A stretch of 64,000 nt of DNA from Desulfobulbaceae bacterium UBA5611. GTDB taxonomy: Bacteria; Desulfobacterota; Desulfobulbia; Desulfobulbales; Desulfocapsaceae. Below, in pieces: positions 25,834 through 34,460 of this stretch (its first letter is position 1; each line of letters begins with the position of its first letter). The DNA is taken from assembly GCA_002424635.1 (NCBI GenBank), contig DIKT01000034.1:1-64000 (forward strand), read 5' to 3'. A program made the position numbers and the translations under genes. The notes under the pieces were generated by a model that searched no databases, was not told the origin of the DNA, and saw nothing but the letters and a program-made list of their open reading frames with translations.

Positions 25834-28170
25834 TCAGGATGGGGATTTATGCAGGGCATGCCAGACAGAATCATAAAATTTAATTATGGTAAAGGGTTTT
25901 TCCAGAAATGGCACGTCTCGCTCCTGAATATTAGTCGAATGGTTTTTATGATCGGTATAGCCGCTGCATAACAAGACGTGCAGATCCGGTTGCGTTTCCC
26001 GCAATATGTCAATAAAGGCGAGCCCGTTCATGCCAGTTAACACCACATCACTGATGACCAGATCAAAACGTCCTTCCTCGGCAAAAAGTTTCAAGCCATC
26101 TTCCGCCGAGACTGCCCCGGCGACAATATAGCCGTTGCGCCTCAGGGCACTCAACTCAAGCTCGCGAATCATATCATCATCCTCGACAACAAGGATTTTT
26201 TCTCCTTGTCCCGGCATCACCTGCTGATCTGCAATATTTTTCGCCACTACATCCATTAGTGATGTCACTGCCGGGAAAAAGAGACGAAAAGTCGTACCTT
26301 GTCCGGGTTCACTGGCGACGGTGACCCAGCCTTTATGGCTTTTGACTATGCCATAAACAACAGACAGGCCCAGCCCCGTCCCTTTGCCTATTTCTTTGGT
26401 GGTATAAAAGGGCTCAAAGATATGAGAGAGCAGCTCCTCAGTCATGCCCGTTCCGCTGTCGCTGACGGCAAGACAAACAAATCTGCCTGGCCGCGCCTCC
26501 GGATGATGCTGGCAGTATTGCTCATCAATCATGATATTTTCAGTTTTTATGCTGAGCACGCCGCCCTCAGGCATGGCATCCCGGGCATTGACTGCCAGAT
26601 TCATAATCACCTGATCAATATTACCGGTATCACCCTCAATCAGCCAGCAGTCATCCGCCAGATCAAGATCCAGCCGGATATCCTCGCCAATAACTCGATG
26701 CAGCATCTTCCATAACTCGTCAATGGCATGAGGCAGATCAACAGCGGTGATCAGCAGCTGCTGTTTACGGCCGAACAACAATAACTGCCGGACCAGATTA
26801 GCTGCCTTTTCTCCTGCCACTTCTATCTGCTGCAATTCAGACACCACCGGCTCGGACGGCGCAAACCGCGTCAGGGCGATCTCGGTATAACCCATGATCA
26901 CGCTGAGCAGATTATTAAAATCATGGGCCACGCCGCCTGCCAGCTTGCCCACCGCCTCCATTTTCTGGGATTGTAACAATTGGGCAGTCAACTCCTTGCG
27001 TTCGGTGATGTCCCTGGCCACTACCATCAGGTAGTCGCCGTCTTCCGTTTCCGTGTAGACTATACTGACTTCCGCCGGAAACTCTGTACCGTCGGCACAG
27101 CGGAACATCGACTCCAGCATCATGGTGCCATCTATCTTTAAGCGGGCCACATGGGCCTGCCATTTTTCCATGCTATCCATGGCGGGATCAAGATCAAGAA
27201 CACTTTTTTGCAAAAATTCGTCATGTCCATAGCCGATTTTGTCACAGGCCCAATTGTTGACATCAATAAACCTGGCCGTTGCCGGATCAATAATAAAGAT
27301 TGCATCGCGGGAACAATCAATAAGGGTCTGAAAAAGCCGGCGCTGCTTTTCGGCTTCCTTGCGTCTGGTGATATCACGCAGGATCCACACATAGGCCGAG
27401 ACTTCACCAGGCTCATGTCTGATCGGGAAAATGGAATACTCAACCGCAATTCGTCGTCCTGCCTTGGTAATAGCAACCCCTTCTCCCTCCGTAGTTACCG
27501 TATGGCTAAGAACAGCCATAATAACCATACCTGTGTCTTCAGCTAAATATGTCGTTGGACTCTTGCCTTGTAATTCTTCTGCCGTATAACCGAGCAGGCG
27601 GCTATGGGCAGGATTCAATCGGAATACCAGACCATTCTTGTCAACGATCGCCACGGCCTCAGTGGAATTGTCAAAGATCAGCCGATACAGCTCCATCTCC
27701 ATGCTCTTTTCATAGAGTTTGCGGGTCAGACTGGCATCGTACATCCGAAAAAGATTCAGCGGATCTTCAATTGTTTCATCCGGCACAGCAATGGTTTTGG
27801 CCTGGGCCTCCCGCACTACCTGATCAATCAGGTGTAAAAATTCATCAGGCGCGACCGGTTTGAGGATATAGCGAGACGCCCCCAGGCCTATAGCCAGCCT
27901 TTCATCCTCCAGATCCACATAAGTGGCGGTATAAAAAACAAACGGAATACACTTCAGTTCCTGGTCATTTTTCACCTCAAAGCAGAATTTGTAGCCATCC
28001 ATCACCGGCATGAGAATATCGGAGATGATCAGATCGGGCGGCATCTTTCTGGCCCGCTCCAAGGCATCCTTCCCATTTACTGCCGCCTCGACCACATGGC
28101 CGGCCGCTTCCAGGCTTTTTTGCAGGACTATCCTGGAATCTACATCATCCTCAGCTATAAGAATTTTCAT
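25834..28170 (-). CDS. Hybrid histidine kinase: receiver-PAS-PAS-HisKA-HATPase-receiver
   Basis: A 778-residue soluble kinase. The N-terminal receiver has Asp51 ([11 protein letters not shown]) and Lys104, two PAS domains lie at about 160-270 and 278-392, HisKA carries His416 ([11 protein letters not shown]), HATPase has [14 protein letters not shown] and DSGTGM, and the C-terminal receiver has Asp708 and Lys758. The AHDFNN class is typical of large soluble deltaproteobacterial kinases. It is the last of four signalling genes on this strand, 54 nt after a stand-alone receiver. The ligand of the PAS domains cannot be told. Confidence 0.9.
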   Translation of the reverse strand: MKILIAEDDVDSRIVLQKSLEAAGHVVEAAVNGKDALERARKMPPDLIISDILMPVMDGYKFCFEVKNDQELKCIPFVFYTATYVDLEDERLAIGLGASRYILKPVAPDEFLHLIDQVVREAQAKTIAVPDETIEDPLNLFRMYDASLTRKLYEKSMEMELYRLIFDNSTEAVAIVDKNGLVFRLNPAHSRLLGYTAEELQGKSPTTYLAEDTGMVIMAVLSHTVTTEGEGVAITKAGRRIAVEYSIFPIRHEPGEVSAYVWILRDITRRKEAEKQRRLFQTLIDCSRDAIFIIDPATARFIDVNNWACDKIGYGHDEFLQKSVLDLDPAMDSMEKWQAHVARLKIDGTMMLESMFRCADGTEFPAEVSIVYTETEDGDYLMVVARDITERKELTAQLLQSQKMEAVGKLAGGVAHDFNNLLSVIMGYTEIALTRFAPSEPVVSELQQIEVAGEKAANLVRQLLLFGRKQQLLITAVDLPHAIDELWKMLHRVIGEDIRLDLDLADDCWLIEGDTGNIDQVIMNLAVNARDAMPEGGVLSIKTENIMIDEQYCQHHPEARPGRFVCLAVSDSGTGMTEELLSHIFEPFYTTKEIGKGTGLGLSVVYGIVKSHKGWVTVASEPGQGTTFRLFFPAVTSLMDVVAKNIADQQVMPGQGEKILVVEDDDMIRELELSALRRNGYIVAGAVSAEDGLKLFAEEGRFDLVISDVVLTGMNGLAFIDILRETQPDLHVLLCSGYTDHKNHSTNIQERDVPFLEKPFTIIKFYDSVWHALHKSPS

Positions 28171-28224
28171 TTGTTCTCCAAAGACCGAAAATGTCCGAGC
28201 ACCATCCTCTTCCGTCTCAGCTCC

Positions 28225-28617
28225 TTATTGTTCCTGGTGAAGAATCTCACGAATCTGGTCCATGACAAGCAGCGGGTCAATGGGTTTCTCGATATAGCCA
28301 TTACAGCCTGCCGCGAGTAGACGAGCACGGTCGCCACTCATGGCATAGGAGGTCATGGCGATGATGGGGATGGCGCCATTGGCTTCGGAACTGCGGATAA
28401 TTCTCAACACCTCGTCGCCGTTGATATCCGGCAACTGGATATCAAGGATGATAAAGTCGGGCCGGGGATGGGCCAGGGCCAGCTCCACGCCTTTTCTGCC
28501 GGTTTGAGCCTCCACAGTTTTAATGTTGTTTTTATTGAGAATAAAAGTAATAAGCTTCATATTATCCGGGGTATCTTCGATAATCAAGGCCCTGAGGATG
28601 CTTTCTTCCTGCTTCAC
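28225..28617 (-). CDS. Single-domain response regulator (DivK/CheY-like)
   Basis: A 130-residue receiver with acidic ED (14-15), Asp59 in IILDIQLPD, Thr89 and Lys111 in IEKPID. The TSYAMSGDRARLLAAGCNGYIEKP region resembles DivK. No output domain. Its start overlaps the preceding PAS-GAF gene by 4 nt, so the two products are probably made together. It may pass phosphate between the kinases on either side. Confidence 0.9.
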   Translation of the reverse strand: MKQEESILRALIIEDTPDNMKLITFILNKNNIKTVEAQTGRKGVELALAHPRPDFIILDIQLPDINGDEVLRIIRSSEANGAIPIIAMTSYAMSGDRARLLAAGCNGYIEKPIDPLLVMDQIREILHQEQ

Positions 28618-29699
28618 TCTCCTTGTCCTCCTTTCCGGTCAAGTTGTGTTCTCAATTGCTTGATTTCTTTTTTAAGTTCAACCATACGCAACTCCCGACC
28701 GACCATGACTTTGTTAAATCGCTCCAGATCAGCATTGCGGCCTTGCAGTTCAACCGTACGCATCATCACTTTCTCCTCCAGCATATCCGCCTGTTTACGG
28801 ATTTTTTCTATCAACAGGGCATTCTGCAGAATAACACTCACGGTTGAGGCCAGAGTTTCCAGAAATTCTTTTTCCTCGGCAAAATTTCTGGCCGTCTTGG
28901 AGGCGACACCAAGAACGCCGATCACCTTCTGCTCCTGGATCAGAGGCAAGGCCGCAAAGGAACGAATTCCCGCTTGCTTACATTCATGTTCGGTACAACG
29001 GGCGTCCCGATGAATATCCTCGGAGAAAACAGCTTCACCTTGCGCCGCTGCCAGGCCACAGAGACATACCCCTAATTTCTCGTTTTTATTACGATAATGT
29101 TCATTGTCCGGCAAAACGCCCTGGATGGTCAGCTCCTCTTCATAACGGGTATAACAGAGCACCAGATCAGGGTTACAGGCGCTCATTATCTCAGCCATGG
29201 TCGTCGCCAGCATATCGCCCAGGGTCTGGCTGTTGATTGCCTCCCGACATAATCGGTTCAAGGTTTCCAGTTGCTGATTGCGCACGGCAAGATCATTCTG
29301 CATCTTTTGCATGACGGAGATATCCTTGACCACATGCACGGAACCTATCAAGTCGCCGGCATCGTCAAAGATAGGAAAGGCGCTGATCAGCAGAGGAATA
29401 CCGATGAAGGGATCATTCACCTGCCGGGTAACAGCCCTTTTCTCCTGCATCATTTGTTTATGCGGACAACTGTCCCAATGCGAAGCCCTGCCATGCATGA
29501 TCTCGTAGCAATGCTTGCCGATCAGCTCTTCAGGTTGTTTGTGCAGAAATTCGGCCAGGGCTCGATTGACCATGATCAGCCGAAAATCCTTATCAATCAC
29601 GGAGACAAGATCGGTGATGGCATCAAAGGTATGGCGCCAGGCCGTATCAGATATCCCAAAATCCTCCGGCAGCCGTATCTTATTGATCAGCGGTGTCAT
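28614..29699 (-). CDS. PAS-GAF sensor protein lacking a kinase domain
   Basis: A 361-residue protein: PAS domain at about 25-145 with a Cys-containing segment (GKHCYEIMHGRASHWDSCPH), then a GAF domain at about 150-300 and a C-terminal coiled coil (RNADLERFNKVMVGRELRM, EIKQLRTQL). No HisKA or HATPase follows. The coiled coil ending resembles the linker that in other proteins leads into a kinase, so this may be a detached sensor that pairs with the flanking kinase. It overlaps the kinase gene upstream by 20 nt and the receiver downstream by 4 nt. Confidence 0.8.
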   Translation of the reverse strand: MTPLINKIRLPEDFGISDTAWRHTFDAITDLVSVIDKDFRLIMVNRALAEFLHKQPEELIGKHCYEIMHGRASHWDSCPHKQMMQEKRAVTRQVNDPFIGIPLLISAFPIFDDAGDLIGSVHVVKDISVMQKMQNDLAVRNQQLETLNRLCREAINSQTLGDMLATTMAEIMSACNPDLVLCYTRYEEELTIQGVLPDNEHYRNKNEKLGVCLCGLAAAQGEAVFSEDIHRDARCTEHECKQAGIRSFAALPLIQEQKVIGVLGVASKTARNFAEEKEFLETLASTVSVILQNALLIEKIRKQADMLEEKVMMRTVELQGRNADLERFNKVMVGRELRMVELKKEIKQLRTQLDRKGGQGE

Positions 29700-32007
29700 G
29701 CTTGTCCCTCGCCCTGGTTTGTGCCGGCAGCGTAGCGACCGCTTCCAGCTCTGTCAGTTCTTTTAGCTGCCGGCGCTCGGAAGTATCCGGGCCATAATTG
29801 TTGTTGTCAATTGGCAAATAGCGGGGGATTCTTAAGATAAAAGTACTGCCTTCTCCTTCCCGACTGACGGCTGCCACCTCCCCGGCCAGCACTTCAGTCG
29901 CCAGCTTTTTAGTCAGATATAGCCCCAGACCCGTGCCGGGTGTGCCGATTTTGAGATGACTTTCCAATCTGACAAAAGAGCCAAAAAGCAGGGGCTGGTC
30001 GTCCTGGACAATGCCGATACCGGTATCACTGATCCTGATCTCCACCCAGTCCTCAGGTTGTAATTCGACGGCCACCGTGATTATACCTTTTTCCGTAAAC
30101 TTAACGGCATTGCTCAAATAGTTAAGAAGACACTGCATCAGTCTTTTGCGATCGGAATTGAGTAGCAGAGACTGGTTCGGCAGTTCTTCCCGGATGATCA
30201 GACCCTTGTCAGCCGCCTGTGGCTGTATCTGTCCTACGACCTCATCAATAAGGGCATAAAGATCAAAATCCTCAGCATAGGGAGCAATTCTGCCCGATTC
30301 GATTTTGGCGATGTCAATGACATCGGTGATCAGTGACAGCAGATGCTTACCGGCCCGGACAACCCGTCCCAGCTGATCGCGCTGTTCCTCATTGATCTCC
30401 CCGCTCATGCCCTGCAGAATGATACTGGAAAAGCCGATAATGGAGTTGAGCGGCGTCCGCAATTCATGGCTCATGGAGGCGATAAACATTGATTTCAAGC
30501 GATCAAGCTCCTTGAGTCTGGCATTAGCCACCTCAAGCTCCGCTGTTTTAAGATGAAGATCTTCGACAATATTCAGCAAGGCCTGCCGGCTGCCTTCAAG
30601 CTCAGCAGTGCGTTCCTGCACCAGCTCCTCCAGATGGTCGCGATGCTGGGCCAGCTCCAGTTCAATCTTGCGGCGCTCGGTAATATCAAAGATAACAGTC
30701 AGGAGATAACCCTGGTCCTGAATTGCAATGAATTCGCCGGAAATCAGTCCGCACAGGATCTCCCCTGATTTTTTGCGGAACTCCGCTTCCATGCCCACTA
30801 CCCTGCCTGCTTTGTGCAGCACCTCCAGATAACGCTCTCTATCAGCGGCATCTACCCAGATGCCTAAATCGAGAGGTTTACGGCCAATAATTTCTGCCGG
30901 ACTATAGCCACTGAGACGCAGGAAGCTCTCATTTACTTCGACAAATTGACCGGTCGCCAGTGAAGTTAAGGCAATGGCATCCGGGCTGTTACGGAAGGTC
31001 TTGGCAAATTTTTCTTCAGACAGGCGCAGCGCGATTTCTGTCTGCCTGCGCTCAGTAATCACTTCCGAAAACAAGATGATGCCGCCGACCACACCCTCAT
31101 GATCGTACCAGGGGTGAATCTCCCAGCGTATCCAGTCTACGTTCCCATCCAGACGCCGAAAGGCTTCTTCTTCGGCTTTTTCAACTGCTCCAGCCAGACA
31201 GCGTTTATGAGCCTCTTTCCAGTGGTCAGGAAGATCAGGAAATACTTCATAGTGGGAGCGACCAATAATATCCTGCTTGCCCAGCTGATAATCCTCGGTA
31301 AATCGACGGCTGGCTACAATATATTTCATATCCTGATCGAACATGGCGATGGCCGCCGGAGTATGTTCGACAAAAAGGCGGAGCACCTGTTCATTTCTCT
31401 GCCGCGCCAGTTCCGCTTGCTTCCACTCTGTGATATCTTCCATACTTGACCAGATCAGCTTTTCTCCATCTTTATCGATAATGCGCCCCCGTAGCCTGAC
31501 ATCCACCAGATGACCGTCCTTATGAATATATTGCTTTTCATAGGGGCCATAATGGCCTGTTTTATCAAGGCTGGCCAACTGGGCCTGGTCCTGGTCCTTA
31601 TATTTTTCAGGGGTTATCTCTCGAAACCCCATTTGCAGTGTCTCTTCGACAGACCGGCCAATAATGGTGACATAGGCGAAATTCACATCAACAAAGGTCC
31701 CATCCATGCGACAGAGGGCAAGGCCTATGGGAGATAACTCAAACAACAGACGATTGTAGGTATCGCTTTTCTGCAGCTCACGCTGGATCATTTTACGGCG
31801 GCTGACCATGCTGTCCATCAGCCCGAACAGCAATATGGCAGTGACCAGTACAAAAAACCAGCCTTTGTAAGTCTGCAGGCGGAAGAAAAGGCTAGGGTCG
31901 GTGACTACTGAGAAGAGGATGGTATCGGAAAAAATGATCCAGAGGATGCCGAAAAAGGCATACAGAAAGGCAATGCGATGAGGATTCCAGAAACTGGTTT
32001 TTTTCAT
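29680..32007 (-). CDS. Membrane-anchored triple-PAS histidine kinase
   Basis: A 775-residue kinase: two N-terminal transmembrane helices (about 13-33 and 48-66) with a very short periplasmic part, three PAS domains (about 85-200, 210-325, 335-450), a coiled coil, HisKA with His514 (ASMSHELRTPLNSIIG), and HATPase with YLSNAVKFTEKG, DTGIGI and GTGLGLYL. No receiver is attached. First gene of the four-gene signalling block; it probably phosphorylates the single-domain receiver encoded two genes later. Confidence 0.9.
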   Translation of the reverse strand: MKKTSFWNPHRIAFLYAFFGILWIIFSDTILFSVVTDPSLFFRLQTYKGWFFVLVTAILLFGLMDSMVSRRKMIQRELQKSDTYNRLLFELSPIGLALCRMDGTFVDVNFAYVTIIGRSVEETLQMGFREITPEKYKDQDQAQLASLDKTGHYGPYEKQYIHKDGHLVDVRLRGRIIDKDGEKLIWSSMEDITEWKQAELARQRNEQVLRLFVEHTPAAIAMFDQDMKYIVASRRFTEDYQLGKQDIIGRSHYEVFPDLPDHWKEAHKRCLAGAVEKAEEEAFRRLDGNVDWIRWEIHPWYDHEGVVGGIILFSEVITERRQTEIALRLSEEKFAKTFRNSPDAIALTSLATGQFVEVNESFLRLSGYSPAEIIGRKPLDLGIWVDAADRERYLEVLHKAGRVVGMEAEFRKKSGEILCGLISGEFIAIQDQGYLLTVIFDITERRKIELELAQHRDHLEELVQERTAELEGSRQALLNIVEDLHLKTAELEVANARLKELDRLKSMFIASMSHELRTPLNSIIGFSSIILQGMSGEINEEQRDQLGRVVRAGKHLLSLITDVIDIAKIESGRIAPYAEDFDLYALIDEVVGQIQPQAADKGLIIREELPNQSLLLNSDRKRLMQCLLNYLSNAVKFTEKGIITVAVELQPEDWVEIRISDTGIGIVQDDQPLLFGSFVRLESHLKIGTPGTGLGLYLTKKLATEVLAGEVAAVSREGEGSTFILRIPRYLPIDNNNYGPDTSERRQLKELTELEAVATLPAQTRARDKHDTADQ

Positions 32008-32153
32008 GGTTTGTCGTGGGATCAGAGCCGGCAGAACCGTGCCGGCTCTTGCTTAGCTTACTTTTGATCTTTGCACCCATCATGAATTATCTGGCATTAC
32101 TGTGTCTCATCAAGATTTATGCCTTACTGTTGACGAGCCAGCCAAATGTAAAC

Positions 32154-32177
32154 ATATCATATGTAAAAATATGATAT
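32154..32177. promoter_or_regulatory. Palindrome upstream of the signalling operon
   Basis: ATATCATAT (32154-32162) and ATATGATAT (32169-32177) are perfect inverted copies around GTAAAA. They lie about 150 nt upstream of the minus-strand kinase gene and downstream of yciH. It could be an operator or a weak terminator. The rest of 32008-32290 is AT-rich without a recognisable gene. Confidence 0.35.
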
Positions 32178-32290
32178 TAATCAAGATAATGTCATTGTTA
32201 TTAGTAGTTATTTTGACAGAATAGTAATTATTTTTGAAGAACAGGACAAATTATGGCCAGTTTGAAAATTATTTCCGACCACCAAAGCCC

Positions 32291-32656
32291 TTAACCGCCA
32301 ACAGATTTAACTTTATAACCTTGCTCGCTAAGCGCAGTCATCAACATCTGCCGATGATCACCTTGAATCTCAATCACTCCATCTTTTATGGTGCCACCGC
32401 CACCACACTTTTTTTTCATTAAGAGAGCCATCTCCTTTAAGGCCTCCGGGGCCAGCATCAGTCCGGTTATCTTCGTCACTCCTTTACCCTTGCGGCCTTT
32501 AGTCTCCCTGCTGACTCTGACAATACCATCAGAACTGGCAACAACATTTTTGTCCCGGCAACAGCATTTGATAGATGACTGCCGGCAGACCGGGCAGGTT
32601 TGGCCCTGTTCCGTGGAAAAGACCAGCCCGCCATCTCTATTATTTTTTCGGGACAT
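32291..32656 (-). CDS. yciH: SUI1/eIF1-like translation factor family protein
   Basis: A 121-residue protein. An N-terminal Cys-rich segment (CPVCRQSSIKCCCRD), possibly metal-binding, precedes the SUI1 fold: RVSRETKGRKGKGVTKITGL, then LMKKKCGGGGTIKDGVIEIQ and the C-terminal GYKVKSVGG. Bacterial YciH is related to eIF1 and is thought to affect initiation fidelity. The fully conserved core makes the call secure. It is apparently monocistronic. Confidence 0.92.
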   Translation of the reverse strand: MSRKNNRDGGLVFSTEQGQTCPVCRQSSIKCCCRDKNVVASSDGIVRVSRETKGRKGKGVTKITGLMLAPEALKEMALLMKKKCGGGGTIKDGVIEIQGDHRQMLMTALSEQGYKVKSVGG

Positions 32657-32855
32657 TTCTTGCTCCAGTTAATAACAATTCAAGTACTCTTAATGAATAT
32701 GGACTTTTTATAAATTACTGTAGCAAAAACAATAATGAAGTGCATTAGAGATTGGCCTACCAAGACATGTTGGCTTTGTGATAAAATGCAATGGAAGTTA
32801 AATTTGTATCAGCGGAATCATGGGTGTAAATGCTCGATAAATAGAGGTAATAACC

Positions 32856-34427
32856 ATGTATCTTGAATATTATCACCTTGGCCAGAAACCCTTTCAAATA
32901 AATACTGACCCGGCATTTCTCTGGTTCGGCGAAAAACACAAGGAAGCACTCGCCACTCTGAAATACGGCCTGCTGGAAAATAAAAGTTTTCTCTTGCTGA
33001 CAGGTGATGTTGGCGTCGGCAAGACCACCACTATCAATGCCTTACTGAAGGCACTGGATAAAGATTGCCTGGTTGCGGTGATTAATGACCCGAAGCTTGA
33101 TAAGCTGGATTTTTTTATGCATATTGCCTATGGCTTTGGCTTAACAGAAGACTTTACGACCAAAGGCCGCTTTCTCATTGCCTTCTGGAAGTTTCTACTG
33201 GAACAGCATTATCGGGGCAAGAGACTCTTGCTTATTGTTGATGAATGTCAACTGCTGAGCCATGAACTGTTGGAGGAAATCAGGCTCTTATCCAATCTCG
33301 AGAATAATGGCACAAAACTGATCAATATATTTTTTGTCGGCCAGCTGGAATTTAATGACATTCTTCTTCTTCCAGAGAACAAGGCCATCCGCCAGCGCAT
33401 GACGGTGAACTATAATATTCCACCTCTATCACGTGACGAAACAGAAAAATATATCGAATATCGCATGAGTGTGGCCGGAGCGAACAGAAAAATCTTTGAT
33501 AAAAGTGCCATCCGCGAGATTTATCAATTCACCAATGGCTATCCACGCGTGATCAATGTCATTTGTGACCGGGCTTTATTGACTGGTTTTATCTCCTCCA
33601 GCAAACAGATCAATAAAAAAATCATCCAGGAATGCATCACAGAACTGGATATTTCTTTAGCTACCGAGGCCAACCTGCCCAGCCGGAAAAACGAAAAGCC
33701 AGCAGACAATAGCAGAACACGCTCGTTTTGGTCCTGGCGCTATTTGACCTATGCTATGACCGGCATAGCCCTGATTATGCTCCTCTATAGCTTTTCGAGC
33801 TCATCATTGCTGACCTTGCCGCCTTTTATGTCAAAGTTACAGAGCATTATGCCAGGAATTAGCAGTCGACCACAAGCAGTCCTTACCAATGTCATGCCGG
33901 ATGTTGCGCAAGCTGTTATTAGGCCTGCCTCTGCTGGTCCCGATGTTGCTGTCGTGCCTGTAATTCCACCTGTAATCCGGCCGGAGCCGTCGCCACCAGT
34001 TCTGGTCCGGCCGGAGGCTCCCCCGGCAATAAACCCCTTGGTAACAGAAGACCCATCTGCTGATGATACTCCACCCGCTTCAGATATATATGATGAGAGT
34101 CAGAACCATGACCAGCCTCTTGAGATCTTAGTTATTTCTTTTGAACATGACTCTCTGGACGTGAGTCCGTCATCTTTTGCCGAACTGGAAAACCTGGCAG
34201 AGGCCGTTTTACACCGGGAAACAGCAAGCATCCTCATTCGCGGTTACACCGATGCATCCGGTCATCCCCAATATAATAAAAAACTGGCCGGATTCCGGGC
34301 GACTTCAGTCAAAAATATTTTAGCCGGCAAAGGCGTTCCTCTCGAGAAAATCAATATCGCCAGTTACGATGCTGCCAACACACAGGACCAAAGCAGAAGA
34401 GTTGAGGTTGAGGTGCTGGAAGAATAA
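32856..34427 (+). CDS. ExeA-like AAA ATPase fused to a C-terminal OmpA domain (PEP-CTERM/EPS locus ATPase)
   Basis: A 523-residue protein starting MYLEYYHLGQKPFQ like the putative secretion ATPases of PEP-CTERM loci. Cytoplasmic AAA domain: Walker A GDVGVGKT (50-57), Walker B LLLIVDECQ (125-132). A transmembrane helix lies near residues 298-318, then a Pro-rich linker (about 345-415) and a periplasmic OmpA-like domain (about 425-523) with GYTDASG and FRATSVKNIL, where the Asp and Arg match the peptidoglycan-binding residues of the family. The family is usually shorter and ends without OmpA. The architecture recalls ExeA/GspA, which couples an ATPase to a wall-binding domain. It begins the EPS locus. 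Confidence 0.82.
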   Translation: MYLEYYHLGQKPFQINTDPAFLWFGEKHKEALATLKYGLLENKSFLLLTGDVGVGKTTTINALLKALDKDCLVAVINDPKLDKLDFFMHIAYGFGLTEDFTTKGRFLIAFWKFLLEQHYRGKRLLLIVDECQLLSHELLEEIRLLSNLENNGTKLINIFFVGQLEFNDILLLPENKAIRQRMTVNYNIPPLSRDETEKYIEYRMSVAGANRKIFDKSAIREIYQFTNGYPRVINVICDRALLTGFISSSKQINKKIIQECITELDISLATEANLPSRKNEKPADNSRTRSFWSWRYLTYAMTGIALIMLLYSFSSSSLLTLPPFMSKLQSIMPGISSRPQAVLTNVMPDVAQAVIRPASAGPDVAVVPVIPPVIRPEPSPPVLVRPEAPPAINPLVTEDPSADDTPPASDIYDESQNHDQPLEILVISFEHDSLDVSPSSFAELENLAEAVLHRETASILIRGYTDASGHPQYNKKLAGFRATSVKNILAGKGVPLEKINIASYDAANTQDQSRRVEVEVLEE

Positions 34428-34460
34428 AATTGAAAGAGAGAAAGACCTGTAAAAAAAGTC

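Noticed and set aside
32154..32177. Palindrome as an intrinsic terminator of yciH
   Set aside because: The stem is only A/T-rich and no T-run follows on the minus strand; operator is equally possible, so listed as regulatory with low confidence.
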